From an uncultured Lachnospiraceae bacterium (GTDB lineage: Bacteria > Bacillota > Clostridia > Lachnospirales > Lachnospiraceae), in NCBI GenBank assembly GCA_910578885.1, contig CAJTSH010000035.1, positions 1 through 29,599 on the forward strand: a stretch of DNA of 29,599 bases, written 5' to 3'. Position 1 is the stretch's first letter; every line of letters starts with the position of its first letter. The notes below the pieces were generated by a model that saw nothing but the letters and a program-made list of their open reading frames with translations, made no database searches and was not told the origin of the DNA. A program made the translations under genes and the position numbers. Below, in pieces: positions 5,700 through 15,161 of the stretch.

Positions 5700-6911
5700 C
5701 TATAAATTCGCACGCACGACCTTGGGCTTATATCCATTTGTCTCCAATGCATCAATAATCTGTCTCTTATGCTCCGTCCCAAAACACTCCAATGTAATCC
5801 GAAGCTCCACTGCGGCATTCCGGTTGGTAGATACAAACTGATTATGCTCAAGCTTAATGACATTTCCCTGCTGCCTCGCAATCGTATCGGCGACCTTCGT
5901 GAGCTCTCCCGGCTTATCCGGCAGCAGCACGGATACGGTGAAAATCCTGTCGCGGAAAATCAATCCCTGCTGAACGACAGAAGACATCGTAATCACATCC
6001 ATATTCCCGCCGCTTAAGATAGATACTATCCGCTTATCCTTTACATTCAGATGCTTTAACGCCGCGACCGCAAGAAGCCCGGAATTCTCTACGATCATCT
6101 TATGGTTTTCCACCATGTCAAGGAATGATACGATCAGCTCATCATCCTCTACGGTGATAATATCATCCAGATTCTGTTTCAAATAAGGGAATATCTTCTC
6201 ACCCGGCGTCTTAACCGCCGTACCGTCTGCAATCGTATTTACATTTCCAAGCGTCATAACTTTTCCCGCTTCAAGGGAAGCTTTCAAGCAGCTTGCCCCG
6301 GCAGGCTCAACACCAATGACCTTGATATTTGGATTTAACAGCTTCGCAAGGGTCGCAACACCGGTTACAAGACCGCCTCCTCCAATCGGAACAAGAATAT
6401 ATTCCACCAGCGGAAGCTCTTTAAATATCTCCATTGCGATACTGCCCTGTCCGGTCGCCACGGTCAGATCGTCGAACGGATGGATAAAGGTATAGCCGTT
6501 CTGGTCTGCCAGCTCATATGCCTTAGCACACGCCTCATCATATACATCCCCGTATAAAACCACTTCTGCGCCATAGCTTTTCGTACGGTTCACTTTAATG
6601 AGCGGCGTCGTTGTCGGCATCACGATCGTCGCCTTACAGCCATAACATTTCGCCGCATAAGCAACCCCCTGAGCATGATTGCCGGCAGATGCGGTAATCA
6701 GCCCTTTTTCCCGTTCCTCCTCACTTAAGGTACTAATCTTGTAGTAGGAGCCGCGCACCTTATACGCCCCGGTGAACTGCATGTTCTCCGGTTTCAGATA
6801 GACCTTATTCCCAGTCTGCTCGCTCAAATAATTACTGTAAACCAGCTTCGTTTCCAAGGTCACTTCCTTGACCTTTTCACTTGCCTCTTCAAACTTTTCC
6901 AACGTCAACAT
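5700..6911 (-). CDS. ilvA: Threonine ammonia-lyase (threonine dehydratase) with ACT domain
   Basis: A 403-residue PLP enzyme converting threonine to 2-oxobutyrate and ammonia. The PLP lysine is Lys51 in GAYKVRGSYYK. The ASAGNHAQGVA motif binds substrate, and the PLP phosphate loop is VPIGGGGLVTG. An ACT regulatory domain covers about 325-403, starting near FTVSVLLPDKPGELTKVAD. The single ACT and about 400-residue length match the TdcB/IlvA form common in Firmicutes. Whether the role is isoleucine synthesis or threonine catabolism cannot be told, since no ilv or tdc neighbours are present. ATG 6911 follows an AGGAGA site; the frame runs on to a TTG at 6941 that lacks one. It lies 47 bases behind ftsY and may be read through from that operon. 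Confidence 0.93.
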   Translation of the reverse strand: MLTLEKFEEASEKVKEVTLETKLVYSNYLSEQTGNKVYLKPENMQFTGAYKVRGSYYKISTLSEEEREKGLITASAGNHAQGVAYAAKCYGCKATIVMPTTTPLIKVNRTKSYGAEVVLYGDVYDEACAKAYELADQNGYTFIHPFDDLTVATGQGSIAMEIFKELPLVEYILVPIGGGGLVTGVATLAKLLNPNIKVIGVEPAGASCLKASLEAGKVMTLGNVNTIADGTAVKTPGEKIFPYLKQNLDDIITVEDDELIVSFLDMVENHKMIVENSGLLAVAALKHLNVKDKRIVSILSGGNMDVITMSSVVQQGLIFRDRIFTVSVLLPDKPGELTKVADTIARQQGNVIKLEHNQFVSTNRNAAVELRITLECFGTEHKRQIIDALETNGYKPKVVRANL

Positions 6912-6958
6912 AATTCTGTCTCTCCTTTTGCCAACTTCCAAACCGCATGATAATCGTC

Positions 6959-7894
6959 TTATTCGCTTTCCTGATGAAACAGTGCATTAACAAATTGATC
7001 GGAATCAAACTTCTGCAGATCCTCAATCGTCTCGCCCACGCCGATATATTTTACCGGAATTCCAAGCTCTGACTGGATTGCTACCGCAATTCCGCCCTTT
7101 GCCGTACCGTCCATCTTCGTGAGTACAATTCCGGAGATTTTTGCAGCCTCTGAAAACTGCTTCGCCTGAGCAAGCGCATTCTGCCCTGTCGTTGCATCCA
7201 AAACGACCAACGTTTCCCGATATGCATCCGGATACTCTTTCTCCAATATCCGGTTAATCTTTTTCAGTTCTTCCATCAGATTCTTTTTATTGTGCAGTCT
7301 GCCTGCCGTATCACAGAGCAGCACATCCGCATTTCTTGCCTTCGCCGCTGCCACCGCATCATATACGACTGCCGCCGGATCACTGCCTTCCTGACCGCCG
7401 ATCATGTCTACTCCGGCGCGGTTCGCCCACTCTAAGAGCTGCTCGCCAGCCGCTGCCCGAAACGTATCGGCAGCCGCTAAGACTACCTTCTTATTCTGCG
7501 CTTTTAATTTACCAGCAAGTTTCCCGATTGTAGTCGTCTTTCCTACGCCGTTGACGCCGATTACCAATACCACAGATTTCTCCTGCTCAAAACGGTAGGC
7601 CGTCTCTCCCACGCTCATCTGTTCCTTGATGCTCTGAATCAGAAGTTCCTTACATGCAGCCGGCTCTTTGATTTTCTGTTCCTTTACGCTTGCCTTTAGT
7701 TTCTCAATAATCTCTTCCGTCGCATGGACGCCGAGGTCTCCCATAATCAATATCTCTTCGATTTCCTCATAGAACTCCTCGTCTATGCTGGAAAAACCGG
7801 AAAAAATTGCATCAATTCCCGATACGATATTGTTTCTTGTCTTTGTTAGTCCTGCTACCAGTCTGCTAAAAAATCCTTTTTTCTCTTCACTCAT
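6959..7894 (-). CDS. ftsY: Signal recognition particle receptor FtsY
   Basis: A 311-residue SRP GTPase that docks the ribosome-nascent chain-SRP complex at the membrane. The N domain helical bundle is at about 20-95. The G domain has the P-loop GVNGVGKT (113-120), DTFRAAAGEQL (G2), DTAGRLHNKKNLMEEL (G3) and TKMDGTAKGG (G4). The acidic A region of the E. coli protein is absent, as usual in Firmicutes. It follows smc by 21 bases, the conserved rnc-smc-ftsY order. Start ATG 7894 has an AGAAG site upstream. Identity is unambiguous. Confidence 0.97.
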   Translation of the reverse strand: MSEEKKGFFSRLVAGLTKTRNNIVSGIDAIFSGFSSIDEEFYEEIEEILIMGDLGVHATEEIIEKLKASVKEQKIKEPAACKELLIQSIKEQMSVGETAYRFEQEKSVVLVIGVNGVGKTTTIGKLAGKLKAQNKKVVLAAADTFRAAAGEQLLEWANRAGVDMIGGQEGSDPAAVVYDAVAAAKARNADVLLCDTAGRLHNKKNLMEELKKINRILEKEYPDAYRETLVVLDATTGQNALAQAKQFSEAAKISGIVLTKMDGTAKGGIAVAIQSELGIPVKYIGVGETIEDLQKFDSDQFVNALFHQESE

Positions 7895-7915
7895 CCTATC
7901 ACTTCTTTCTAATTG

Positions 7916-10900
7916 TTACTTGTCCAAGTCTCCCTCTATCAGATTCACGCTTACCAATGTAGATATTCCCTTTTCCTGCATGGTAATGCCGTAGAGACGA
8001 TCCGCCGCATGCATGGTTCCGCGCCGGTGTGTAATAATAATAAACTGTGTGTTTTTCGTCAGCTTATGCAGATACTTTGCAAAGCGTCCTACATTGGAAT
8101 CATCCAATGCCGCCTCAATCTCGTCCAGAAGACAAAACGGCGACGGCTTTAGGTTCTGGATTGCAAACAAAAGGGCGATCGCAGTCAGGGACTTCTCTCC
8201 ACCGGATAGCTGCATCATGTTCTGCAGCTTCTTTCCCGGCGGCTGGGCAATAATTCGAATTCCGCACTCTAAGATATCCTCATCCTCTACCAGCTCTAAG
8301 GTTCCCTTTCCGCCGCCAAAGAGTTCCTTGAATGCCAAGTCAAATTCTTTTTGTATCTCTGCGAATTTTTCTGCAAACTGCCTACGCATTCCCGTATCCA
8401 AGTCCTCAATAATTCCGATCAAGGTCTGCTCTGCCTCTACCAAGTCGTCATGCTGGGTCTTTAAGAACTGATAACGCTCCGAAAGCTGCTTGTAATCTTC
8501 GATTGCATTGACATTGACGTCCCCCAGCTTTCGTATCTCTTCTTTCACAGCGGATATCAGTTTCTTCAATGCCGGTAAATCCGTAAATTCCTCATCTCGG
8601 AGCACCCCCGCATTATGCGGCGTCAGCTCGTATTCTTCCCACATATAGTTCGTCTGGAATTCATTCGTCTCCTCCAGTTTTTCCCTCTGGTTATTCAGAC
8701 GGAATATTTCCTTATCCAGATTCGCTATCCGTTCCGAAATCTCTTCTCTTTTCTGGAAAAATCCCTTGTATTCTACAGACATCGCTTCCTTCTTTTTGGT
8801 ATTTTCCGAAAGTTGCTTCTCTAAATCCGCATAATTATCATCTGACGCAAGAATGGTCTTTTTGATTTCCTCAATATCGCTCTGGCGCTTTGCGGCATCC
8901 TCTCTGGATTCGGCCGCCTGCTCTTTTAAGGCTTCGATCTCACTGGAAAGTTTTTCTAATTCAGCTTGCACTCGCGTGATATTCTCCTCTGCAAACTCTG
9001 CCTTCTGGGTAAAGCCTGCCGCCTCTAACTGAATCGTTCCTGCCTTGGACTGTGCATGCTCTTCCGCTGCCATTTGAACCTCTAAGATACCCTGAAACTT
9101 CTCATTTTCTTCCTGTATCTCTTGTTCGCGCTTAACTGCCAGTTCAATTTCTATGAGGGTTTTCTCCTTATCCCGCCGAATTTCCTCTAACTGCTCTTCT
9201 ATTTCCCGGCCCTCCCTCTTTAAGCCTTCAAATACTGTCTCGCTTTCACTTCTCTGCTGCATGGTGCGGTCTACATTCATCTTAGCCGTATTCTGCCTGA
9301 TATATGCATTCTGAAGCCTCTCATCTAGTTCACCAAGTTCCGAAGTAAGCAAGCTCTGAGCTCCCTTGATTTCCTCTTCTATCGTCCTACAGTCGGCAAT
9401 GAGCTGCTTTAGACGCAGCGCCTCTTTTTCCAATTCATCAATCTCCCGTTTCCTTCCTAAGAGATTGCTGTTATTCTTAAATGCGCCTCCTGACATAGCT
9501 CCGCCCGGCGTCAGATACTCACCCTCTAAAGTTACGATATGTAACGCATAGCCGCTTTTTTTGGCAAGGACTGCCGCATTGTCAATCCCATCCACCACCA
9601 AAACCCTGCCTAAGAGATAAGCCATAACGCCGTCATATTTCGGCTCTGATTTTACCAGTGTATTGGCAAAGCCAATCACGCCCACTTCGTCTAAAAAGCG
9701 TTCATTCCTGCTCTGATTCCTGCCGCTTACCGAAGTTAGCGGTAAGAACGTAGCGCGTCCGTAACGGTTCTGCTTTAGGAATTGAATCATTTTCTTGGCA
9801 GTCTGCTCATCCTTTGTCACAATATTTTGTATATTTCCGCCGAGCGCCGTCTCAATGGCTGTCTCGAATTTTTTCTCTACTTTGATTAAATCTGCGACAA
9901 CGCCGAGAATACCGGCTTCATTCTCCTTGTGCTCCATCACCTTCCGAATACTGTTCCCATATCCGTCGTAACGCTCCGCAATATTCTTTAAGGATTCCAG
10001 TCTGGACTGCTCCTTGTGATAGCCAGTCGTTGCCTTCTCAAGCTCCGCGCGGTTTGACGCGGATTTCTGTCTCCACTTCGCCTGCTTCTCTTCTAACTCG
10101 GTCTTCTGGCTTTTCAGCGTTTCAATACTCTGGTTTGTTTCCGTAAGCTCTTTCCGATATTCCTCTAACACGGACTCTAAGTCTGCTTCTTCACTTTTAC
10201 GTTTTAGCAGCCGCTGGTTCAGCTGCGCCTTACGGATATTTACCTGCTCTGCCATCGTATCAAACCGCTGCTGCTTTGCCTTTATAGAGGCTTTCTCATT
10301 TAACAAGTCAATAATTTCATTCTTTCCCGCCTCGATTCCCTCTTTGCAGCGGGCAATCTCCGTCTGAATCTTTGTCAGCTCGTCTGTCGCCTCTCTCCTA
10401 CGGCCATCTATCTCATGCAGCAAATTTCCAAGTTCTGCCTTCTGCTTCTCATATTCCGCTCGCAGGGCTTCCTTTTCCGTATGCTCTTTTTCTGCCGCTT
10501 CAATCCGCAGCCTTAAGTTTTCATCTGTCGTCTGCGCAGCTTTTATCTGCTCGTTTAAGACATTGATCTGTCCTTCCAGTTTGCCTTTTGTCATACTGGT
10601 ATTGCTCAATGCCTCGCGGTTTCCGGTAATCAGCTCATCCAGCTCGTCCATCTCCCGCTCCATCTTCTCATACTCGCTCTTGATGTTCTCGTAGGCTTCG
10701 TTATTCTCTTTTAAATCGGCGTCGGCTATCTTGTACTTCTCTTCTACCTCTTTCATCTGTACTGCGATACGCTCCGTCTCCATCAGGAACATATTGACAT
10801 CATAGAGCTTTAGCTCTTCTTTCTTTTTCAGGTAAATTCTGGCCGCCTCCGATTGTCTCTCCAATGGTCCTATCTGACGCTCAAGCTCGGCTAAAATATC

Positions 10901-11476
10901 GTTGACTCTGACCAGATTCTCCCGTTCGTCCTCTAATTTCTTCTGCGCCGTCACCTTTCTCCGCTTATACTTTACAATTCCTGCCGCCTCGTCAAACAGC
11001 TCTCTTCTCTCTTCCGGCTTGCCGCTTAGAATCTTCTCAATCTGACCCTGACCGATGATGGAATAGCCTTCTTTCCCTATACCCGTATCATAAAACAATT
11101 CATGGACGTCCTTCAAACGGCAAGGACTTCCATTGATGAGATATTCGCTTTCGCCGGAACGATAGACACGCCTTGCAACAGTTACCTCCGCATAGTCGAT
11201 GGCAAGCGCATGATCCGTATTATCCAGCGTGATTGCTACATAAGCATAGCTCAAGGGTTTCCGGTTCTCTGTTCCTGCAAAAATAACGTCCTGCATGCTG
11301 GCTCCCCGAAGCTGCTTAGCGCTCTGCTCTCCCAGAACCCAGCGCACTGCATCTGCAACATTGCTTTTACCGCTTCCATTCGGTCCTACAATTCCCGTAA
11401 TCCCGTTGTGGAAATCAAATAAAATTTTGTTCGCAAAGGATTTAAAACCGTGCACCTCAATACTTTTTAAATACAT
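7916..11476 (-). CDS. smc: Chromosome segregation protein SMC
   Basis: A 1186-residue full-length bacterial SMC, the ATPase core of the SMC-ScpAB condensin that compacts and separates newly replicated chromosome origins. The N-terminal head has Walker A GPNGSGKS (31-38). Two long coiled coils flank a hinge at about 520-640. The C-terminal head has the ABC signature LSGGEKSL near 1088 and Walker B CLLDEIEAALDD near 1115. Length and architecture equal those of Bacillus subtilis SMC. The start at 11476 has an AGGAGG site that overlaps the stop of rnc, so the two are tightly coupled. ScpA and ScpB are not in the window. Confidence 0.98.
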   Translation of the reverse strand: MYLKSIEVHGFKSFANKILFDFHNGITGIVGPNGSGKSNVADAVRWVLGEQSAKQLRGASMQDVIFAGTENRKPLSYAYVAITLDNTDHALAIDYAEVTVARRVYRSGESEYLINGSPCRLKDVHELFYDTGIGKEGYSIIGQGQIEKILSGKPEERRELFDEAAGIVKYKRRKVTAQKKLEDERENLVRVNDILAELERQIGPLERQSEAARIYLKKKEELKLYDVNMFLMETERIAVQMKEVEEKYKIADADLKENNEAYENIKSEYEKMEREMDELDELITGNREALSNTSMTKGKLEGQINVLNEQIKAAQTTDENLRLRIEAAEKEHTEKEALRAEYEKQKAELGNLLHEIDGRRREATDELTKIQTEIARCKEGIEAGKNEIIDLLNEKASIKAKQQRFDTMAEQVNIRKAQLNQRLLKRKSEEADLESVLEEYRKELTETNQSIETLKSQKTELEEKQAKWRQKSASNRAELEKATTGYHKEQSRLESLKNIAERYDGYGNSIRKVMEHKENEAGILGVVADLIKVEKKFETAIETALGGNIQNIVTKDEQTAKKMIQFLKQNRYGRATFLPLTSVSGRNQSRNERFLDEVGVIGFANTLVKSEPKYDGVMAYLLGRVLVVDGIDNAAVLAKKSGYALHIVTLEGEYLTPGGAMSGGAFKNNSNLLGRKREIDELEKEALRLKQLIADCRTIEEEIKGAQSLLTSELGELDERLQNAYIRQNTAKMNVDRTMQQRSESETVFEGLKREGREIEEQLEEIRRDKEKTLIEIELAVKREQEIQEENEKFQGILEVQMAAEEHAQSKAGTIQLEAAGFTQKAEFAEENITRVQAELEKLSSEIEALKEQAAESREDAAKRQSDIEEIKKTILASDDNYADLEKQLSENTKKKEAMSVEYKGFFQKREEISERIANLDKEIFRLNNQREKLEETNEFQTNYMWEEYELTPHNAGVLRDEEFTDLPALKKLISAVKEEIRKLGDVNVNAIEDYKQLSERYQFLKTQHDDLVEAEQTLIGIIEDLDTGMRRQFAEKFAEIQKEFDLAFKELFGGGKGTLELVEDEDILECGIRIIAQPPGKKLQNMMQLSGGEKSLTAIALLFAIQNLKPSPFCLLDEIEAALDDSNVGRFAKYLHKLTKNTQFIIITHRRGTMHAADRLYGITMQEKGISTLVSVNLIEGDLDK

Positions 11477-11485
11477 AACTTCCTC

Positions 11486-12184
11486 CTACTGGCACGACTG
11501 CTCGTCCTTTTTAAGTACCAGCAGCGCCTGATAGGCAGCTTCCTGCTCCGCCGCCTTCTTGGTGTGTCCCATTCCGCGCCCGATCGTCCGTTCTCCAAGC
11601 CGTGCTTCCACGATAAACCGCTTGTCGTGATCCGGACCTTCCTCTCCGATCAATTTGTAACTCAAAGCCTCCTCCGAGCTGCCCTGTATAATCTCCTGAA
11701 GGATAGTCTTGCTATCATAAAAGAGCTGTTTATGCTCTATATCTGTTAAAACATATTTTAAAATGAACTCTTTTGCACTAGCAAAACCACCATCTAAATA
11801 AACGGCTCCAATCACCGCCTCCAAGGCGTCTGACAGGATTGACTTTCTGTTCCTTCCGCCGTTTATGTCCTCGCCTTTTCCCAGATAAAGGAAGTCCCCT
11901 AAACGGATCTCTTTTGCACAATAGGCAAGCGTCGGCTCACAGACAAGACTTGCCCTGAGCTTCGTCAAATCCCCCTCGGAATCCTCCGGGTAGTTCAAAA
12001 ACAAAAATTCACTGGATACGACCTCTAACACTGCATCTCCAAGAAACTCCAGCCGCTCATTATCCGAATGCTTTTTCATATGCCTCTCATTTGCATAGGA
12101 ACTGTGTGTCAGCGCCTGACGCAGCAAACCTTCTTTCTGAAATTTATATTCAATTATCTTCTGAAATTCTGACTGCTTGCTCAC
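11486..12184 (-). CDS. rnc: Ribonuclease III
   Basis: A 232-residue double-strand-specific endoribonuclease that processes rRNA precursors and structured mRNAs. The catalytic signature NERLEFLGDAVLE lies at about 42-54. A second acidic cluster is in the catalytic domain (SDALEAVIGAVYLDGG), and a C-terminal double-stranded RNA binding domain (about 158-228) ends in a KKAAEQEAAYQALL helix. I choose the GTG at 12184, preceded by AAGGGGTGA. The frame is open to 12265, but that extension would cross the terminator of acpP and has no ribosome site. The gene sits between acpP and smc in the order typical of Firmicutes. Confidence 0.96.
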   Translation of the reverse strand: MSKQSEFQKIIEYKFQKEGLLRQALTHSSYANERHMKKHSDNERLEFLGDAVLEVVSSEFLFLNYPEDSEGDLTKLRASLVCEPTLAYCAKEIRLGDFLYLGKGEDINGGRNRKSILSDALEAVIGAVYLDGGFASAKEFILKYVLTDIEHKQLFYDSKTILQEIIQGSSEEALSYKLIGEEGPDHDKRFIVEARLGERTIGRGMGHTKKAAEQEAAYQALLVLKKDEQSCQ

Positions 12185-12221
12185 GGTTTCACCCCTTCTC
12201 TTTTTCTTTATCAATGATAAG

Positions 12222-12243
12222 AAAAAGCCCATAAAGGGCTTTT
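12222..12243 (-). terminator. Rho-independent terminator between acpP and rnc
   Basis: On the minus strand AAAAGCCC, loop TTTAT, GGGCTTTT and a further T-rich stretch form an 8-bp hairpin with a U tail. It lies 30 bases after acpP and 38 bases before rnc, so expression of rnc-smc-ftsY may need read-through or its own promoter. Confidence 0.75.
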
Positions 12244-12273
12244 CCTGACCTATATTCATGTACAAAACATGAA

Positions 12274-12504
12274 TTAATTTACCGCATTCTTAATCTGCTC
12301 TACGGCGTCGCCCACCGTAACGATCTTCTCTGCTTCTTCGTTTGCAATTTCGATATCAAACTCCTCTTCGATACCCATGATAATCTGAAATACGTCTAAG
12401 GAATCCGCACCCAGATCATCCACAAATGTAGTATCCATTGTAAGTTCCTCTTGATCCACATTCAATACTTCTGCAATGATTTTTTTCAGTTTTTCAAATT
12501 CCAT
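12274..12504 (-). CDS. acpP: Acyl carrier protein
   Basis: A 76-residue acidic protein with the DSL motif in GADSLDVFQII. Ser35 is the 4'-phosphopantetheine attachment site. It carries growing acyl chains for fatty-acid synthesis and donates them to PlsX next door. The start at ATG 12504 is favoured by an AGGAAGGAAA site and the family's usual length; the frame is open for six more codons. It follows plsX directly, with 14 bases between. Other fab genes are not in the window. Confidence 0.97.
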   Translation of the reverse strand: MEFEKLKKIIAEVLNVDQEELTMDTTFVDDLGADSLDVFQIIMGIEEEFDIEIANEEAEKIVTVGDAVEQIKNAVN

Positions 12505-12518
12505 AACAATTTCCTTCC

Positions 12519-13529
12519 TCACTCTGTTTCAGCAATTTTTTCACTAATTTTTCCATTGATATCCTGCTCTTTAAATGTCACGCACTGGATAATGGAATTT
12601 TTCACTTCATTCGCTTTCGCACTTCCGTGGGTTTTGACTACAAGACCATTCAGTCCCAGCAGAGGCGCCCCGCCGTATCCGCTGGCGTCAAACGCCTTTA
12701 AGGTTTTCTTCAAGGATGGCAGCGCCAATGCGGCGCCAAGCTTACTTTTCAAACTGCTCATCATCCCCTGCTTGATTGCTGCAATTAATGTCGAGCTCAA
12801 GCCCTCATACAGCTTTAAGATAACATTTCCGACAAATGCTTCACAAACGATGACATCCGCCTCTCCATGCGGTATTTCTCTTGCTTCAATACTGCCTACA
12901 AAGTTGATATCCTTACATTCCTTCAGCAGCGGAAATGTTTCTTTCACCAGCGCATTCCCCTTCTCCTCTTCTGCTCCAATATTGACAATGGCAACTCTTG
13001 GATTCTTGATACCTACCACATGTTCCATATAAACAGAACCCATCTTCGCAAATTGAAGAAGGTGGGAAGCTCTTGCGTCCACATTTGCGCCACAGTCAAT
13101 CAGAAGGGATACTCCGTTCTCTGTGGGAATGAGCGGTGCAAGGGGCGGTCTCTCCACTCCTTTGATCCTCCCGACAATAACCTGTCCGCCAACAAGGATT
13201 GCCCCGGAACTTCCCGCAGAGACAAATGCGTCTGCCTCCATATGCTTTACCATATTCATTCCGACCACAATCGATGAATTCTTTTTCCTGCGGATTGCCA
13301 TTACCGGTGGTTCTGCCGTCTCAATGACCTCATCTGCATTCACTACTTCAATCTGCCACTTCGGATAGGTATATTTTTCCAGCTCTTCCGTGACAATATC
13401 CTGCTGTCCGACGAGCAGAACCTTGATGTCATTTCTCGTAGCAACTGCATCTACTGCGCCTTTGACGATTTCACCCGGTGCGTTATCCCCGCCCATAGCG
13501 TCTACAGCCACTTTGATTATGTCCTGCAT
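12519..13529 (-). CDS. plsX: Phosphate acyltransferase PlsX
   Basis: A 336-residue peripheral membrane enzyme that makes acyl-phosphate from acyl-ACP, the first step of phospholipid synthesis in most Gram-positive bacteria. Family motifs include VDAMGGDNAPGEIVKGAV at the N-terminus, GSSGAILVGG in the middle, and HGEADVIVCEAFVGNVILK near the C-terminus. It has a GGAGG-type site upstream and its own likely promoter. The rpmF ... plsX-acpP-rnc-smc order is conserved across bacteria, though a DUF624 gene intervenes here. Confidence 0.97.
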   Translation of the reverse strand: MQDIIKVAVDAMGGDNAPGEIVKGAVDAVATRNDIKVLLVGQQDIVTEELEKYTYPKWQIEVVNADEVIETAEPPVMAIRRKKNSSIVVGMNMVKHMEADAFVSAGSSGAILVGGQVIVGRIKGVERPPLAPLIPTENGVSLLIDCGANVDARASHLLQFAKMGSVYMEHVVGIKNPRVAIVNIGAEEEKGNALVKETFPLLKECKDINFVGSIEAREIPHGEADVIVCEAFVGNVILKLYEGLSSTLIAAIKQGMMSSLKSKLGAALALPSLKKTLKAFDASGYGGAPLLGLNGLVVKTHGSAKANEVKNSIIQCVTFKEQDINGKISEKIAETE

Positions 13530-13578
13530 GGTTTCTTTCCCCTTCCCTCCTGCATCTTGAATTTTACCCTTCTACTGA

Positions 13579-13607
13579 AATTTACTATAAGTCTATCTAT
13601 AAGTCAA
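13579..13607 (-). promoter_or_regulatory. Likely promoter of the plsX operon
   Basis: On the minus strand TTGACT (13602-13607), a 17-base spacer and TAAATT (13579-13584). The spacer holds the direct repeat ACTTATAG twice, four bases apart. The -35 is strong and the -10 only fair. Confidence 0.45.
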
Positions 13608-13614
13608 CAGAAAT

Positions 13615-14268
13615 CTATCCATAATAATCCCTGTTTCTCTCATCTTCTTCTTTTAACACATCTTCCGACATATATTTACGGAAAATTCTCTCCAAAATCA
13701 GGTTGCACATCCACATATAAATAGTTGGAAGAATGAGGATCAATGGCGGCATTATAATATCTAAAAGAATGGCAAGCACAAACAACACCAGAATCAGCAA
13801 AGACCAAGGCAAGTGCGCAAGCGCCATCAGCGCGGAATTTTTTAATATTTCTTTGGTCGTATTTTCAAAACGCGCAATATTTGCAAAAATGTATGTACCC
13901 AAAACCACTTCAAACAACATCATCACGTAAAATACAACGAAAAACTTTCCCAGCTCACTTCCCGCCTCATAAAAGGCTTTCATAATATAAGCGTCCAGCC
14001 ACATAATGATTCCGAAAACCAGAAGTATCAACCAGACAAGCGTAGCCTGCTTGAAATTGCGCTTAAACGATCCCCAGAACTCCGTGAATACATAACTTCT
14101 GTTATGGCGCAGAACCTTATTTACAGTATAGTACATTGCCGTCGTAGAAGCGCCGAACGTCACAATCGGAATACACCAGATCAGCCACAATACGCTGATG
14201 AAAAATATATTCACTATTTTATTTACAATCTGCGAAAATTTATTATCATAATTAAAAAATGAATTCAT
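13615..14268 (-). CDS. DUF624 (YesL-like) integral membrane protein
   Basis: A 217-residue membrane protein beginning MNSFFNYDNKFSQIVNK, which is the typical start of the DUF624/YesL family. Hydrophobic segments lie at about 20-45, 75-95, 105-130 and 145-190, giving four to six membrane spans. The SVLWLIWCIPIVTFGASTTAMYY stretch includes the family's hallmark GASTTAMYY. Its function is unknown; some relatives sit next to sugar ABC transporter or glycosidase genes, which is not the case here. The frame extends to 14376, but 14268 has AAAGGG before it and is where family similarity starts. It separates rpmF from plsX and is bounded by a terminator upstream and a promoter downstream, so it is probably its own transcription unit. 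Confidence 0.88.
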   Translation of the reverse strand: MNSFFNYDNKFSQIVNKIVNIFFISVLWLIWCIPIVTFGASTTAMYYTVNKVLRHNRSYVFTEFWGSFKRNFKQATLVWLILLVFGIIMWLDAYIMKAFYEAGSELGKFFVVFYVMMLFEVVLGTYIFANIARFENTTKEILKNSALMALAHLPWSLLILVLFVLAILLDIIMPPLILILPTIYMWMCNLILERIFRKYMSEDVLKEEDERNRDYYG

Positions 14269-14388
14269 ACTCAACCCTTTCTTTCGCACAAATACATAAC
14301 CGGGCAGGGGAACGCTCTTCTCCCCTACTGGCTGCGCGGGGTGTGTGCAGCTATAGCCGCTGATTTCCTTACGCACCCTTGTGCATAT

Positions 14389-14416
14389 AAAAAAGGAGTG
14401 TTCTTACAAACACTCC
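14389..14416 (-). terminator. Rho-independent terminator of yceD-rpmF
   Basis: On the minus strand GGAGTGTT, loop TGTAAG, AACACTCC and then TTTTTT form a perfect 8-bp stem with a U run, 8 bases after the rpmF stop. Confidence 0.9.
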
Positions 14417-14423
14417 CTGTTCA

Positions 14424-14603
14424 TTAGTCCTGAGGAATAATCTCTTTTTTATTGTAGGAACCGCAGTTCTTACATACTCTATGCGGCATCATCAATGCAC
14501 CGCATTTGCTGCATTTTACTAATGCCGGAGCAGTCATTTTCCAGTTCGCTCTTCTTTTATCTCTTCTTCCTTTGGAAGATTTGTTCTTTGGACAAATTGA
14601 CAT
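14424..14603 (-). CDS. rpmF: 50S ribosomal protein L32
   Basis: A 59-residue zinc-ribbon ribosomal protein. It starts MSICPKNKSSKGRRDKRRANW, the usual L32 N-terminus. A CxxC pair at CSKCG and a second at CKNCG form the zinc site. The strong site TAAGGAGGT precedes ATG 14603. It follows yceD by 4 bases, the standard yceD-rpmF pair, and is followed by a clear terminator. This is the zinc-binding form; zinc-free paralogues lack the cysteines. Confidence 0.97.
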   Translation of the reverse strand: MSICPKNKSSKGRRDKRRANWKMTAPALVKCSKCGALMMPHRVCKNCGSYNKKEIIPQD

Positions 14604-14607
14604 CTGG

Positions 14608-15135
14608 TTACACCTCCTTAAATTTGTTAAAAACATCTTGAATAGCCGCCATTCTTGGGTCTAATTCTGTGTTCTCGCAATCACAAGCCTGCAAATTCAG
14701 ATTTGCACCGCATTTTCTGCAAATCCCCTTGCAATCGTCTTTGCAGAGAACCTTCATTGGCAGGTTAACCAAGATTTCATCGTAGACGAGTCTGTCAACA
14801 TCCAGATGAAAGCCCGTCATGTAGTCTGCTTCCTCCGCCTCTTCGTCCTTCGATATCTCCGATTCCCCTAAAGGAATCTCCTTATCAAACGTAAGGTGGA
14901 TTTCTGTCGGAACTTCTTCCAGACAGCGATCACATGGTATTGCAATGATTACATCTGTCTCTCCGGTAATAAGCAGCCGCTTATTCTCCTGATTGACAAT
15001 ATGCAACTTGAATGGCTTCTTCTCTATGAACGGAAAACTCCCTAATTTTGAATCAAATGAGGACAGCTCAATCTCCGCCTCTTTATGAACTTCTTTGTTT
15101 TCACAAGTAGATACATCTTTTAATTCTAAAATCAT
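14608..15135 (-). CDS. yceD: YceD (DUF177), 23S rRNA accumulation protein
   Basis: A 175-residue DUF177 protein. The family is linked to 23S rRNA accumulation and is nearly always next to rpmF, as here. A CDRCLEE motif at about 75 and a cysteine cluster near 133-152 (CKDDCKGICRKCG, ACDC) suggest metal binding. An acidic loop (DEEAEEADYM) lies between them. The end of the protein contains DPRMAAIQDVF, the usual C-terminal signature. GGATAGGAGA precedes the start, and a perfect consensus promoter lies just upstream. Confidence 0.93.
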   Translation of the reverse strand: MILELKDVSTCENKEVHKEAEIELSSFDSKLGSFPFIEKKPFKLHIVNQENKRLLITGETDVIIAIPCDRCLEEVPTEIHLTFDKEIPLGESEISKDEEAEEADYMTGFHLDVDRLVYDEILVNLPMKVLCKDDCKGICRKCGANLNLQACDCENTELDPRMAAIQDVFNKFKEV

Positions 15136-15161
15136 GACAGTCTCCTATCCACACCTAAACA

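Noticed and set aside
8013..8471. 152-residue open frame antisense to smc
   Set aside because: Lies wholly inside the well-supported smc head domain, without ribosome site or family features.
12185..12265. N-terminal extension of rnc
   Set aside because: It would cross the acpP terminator and exceed the family's normal start; GTG 12184 has a good ribosome site.
12451..13032. 193-residue plus-strand frame over acpP-plsX
   Set aside because: Antisense to two conserved genes; its sequence has no recognisable domain.
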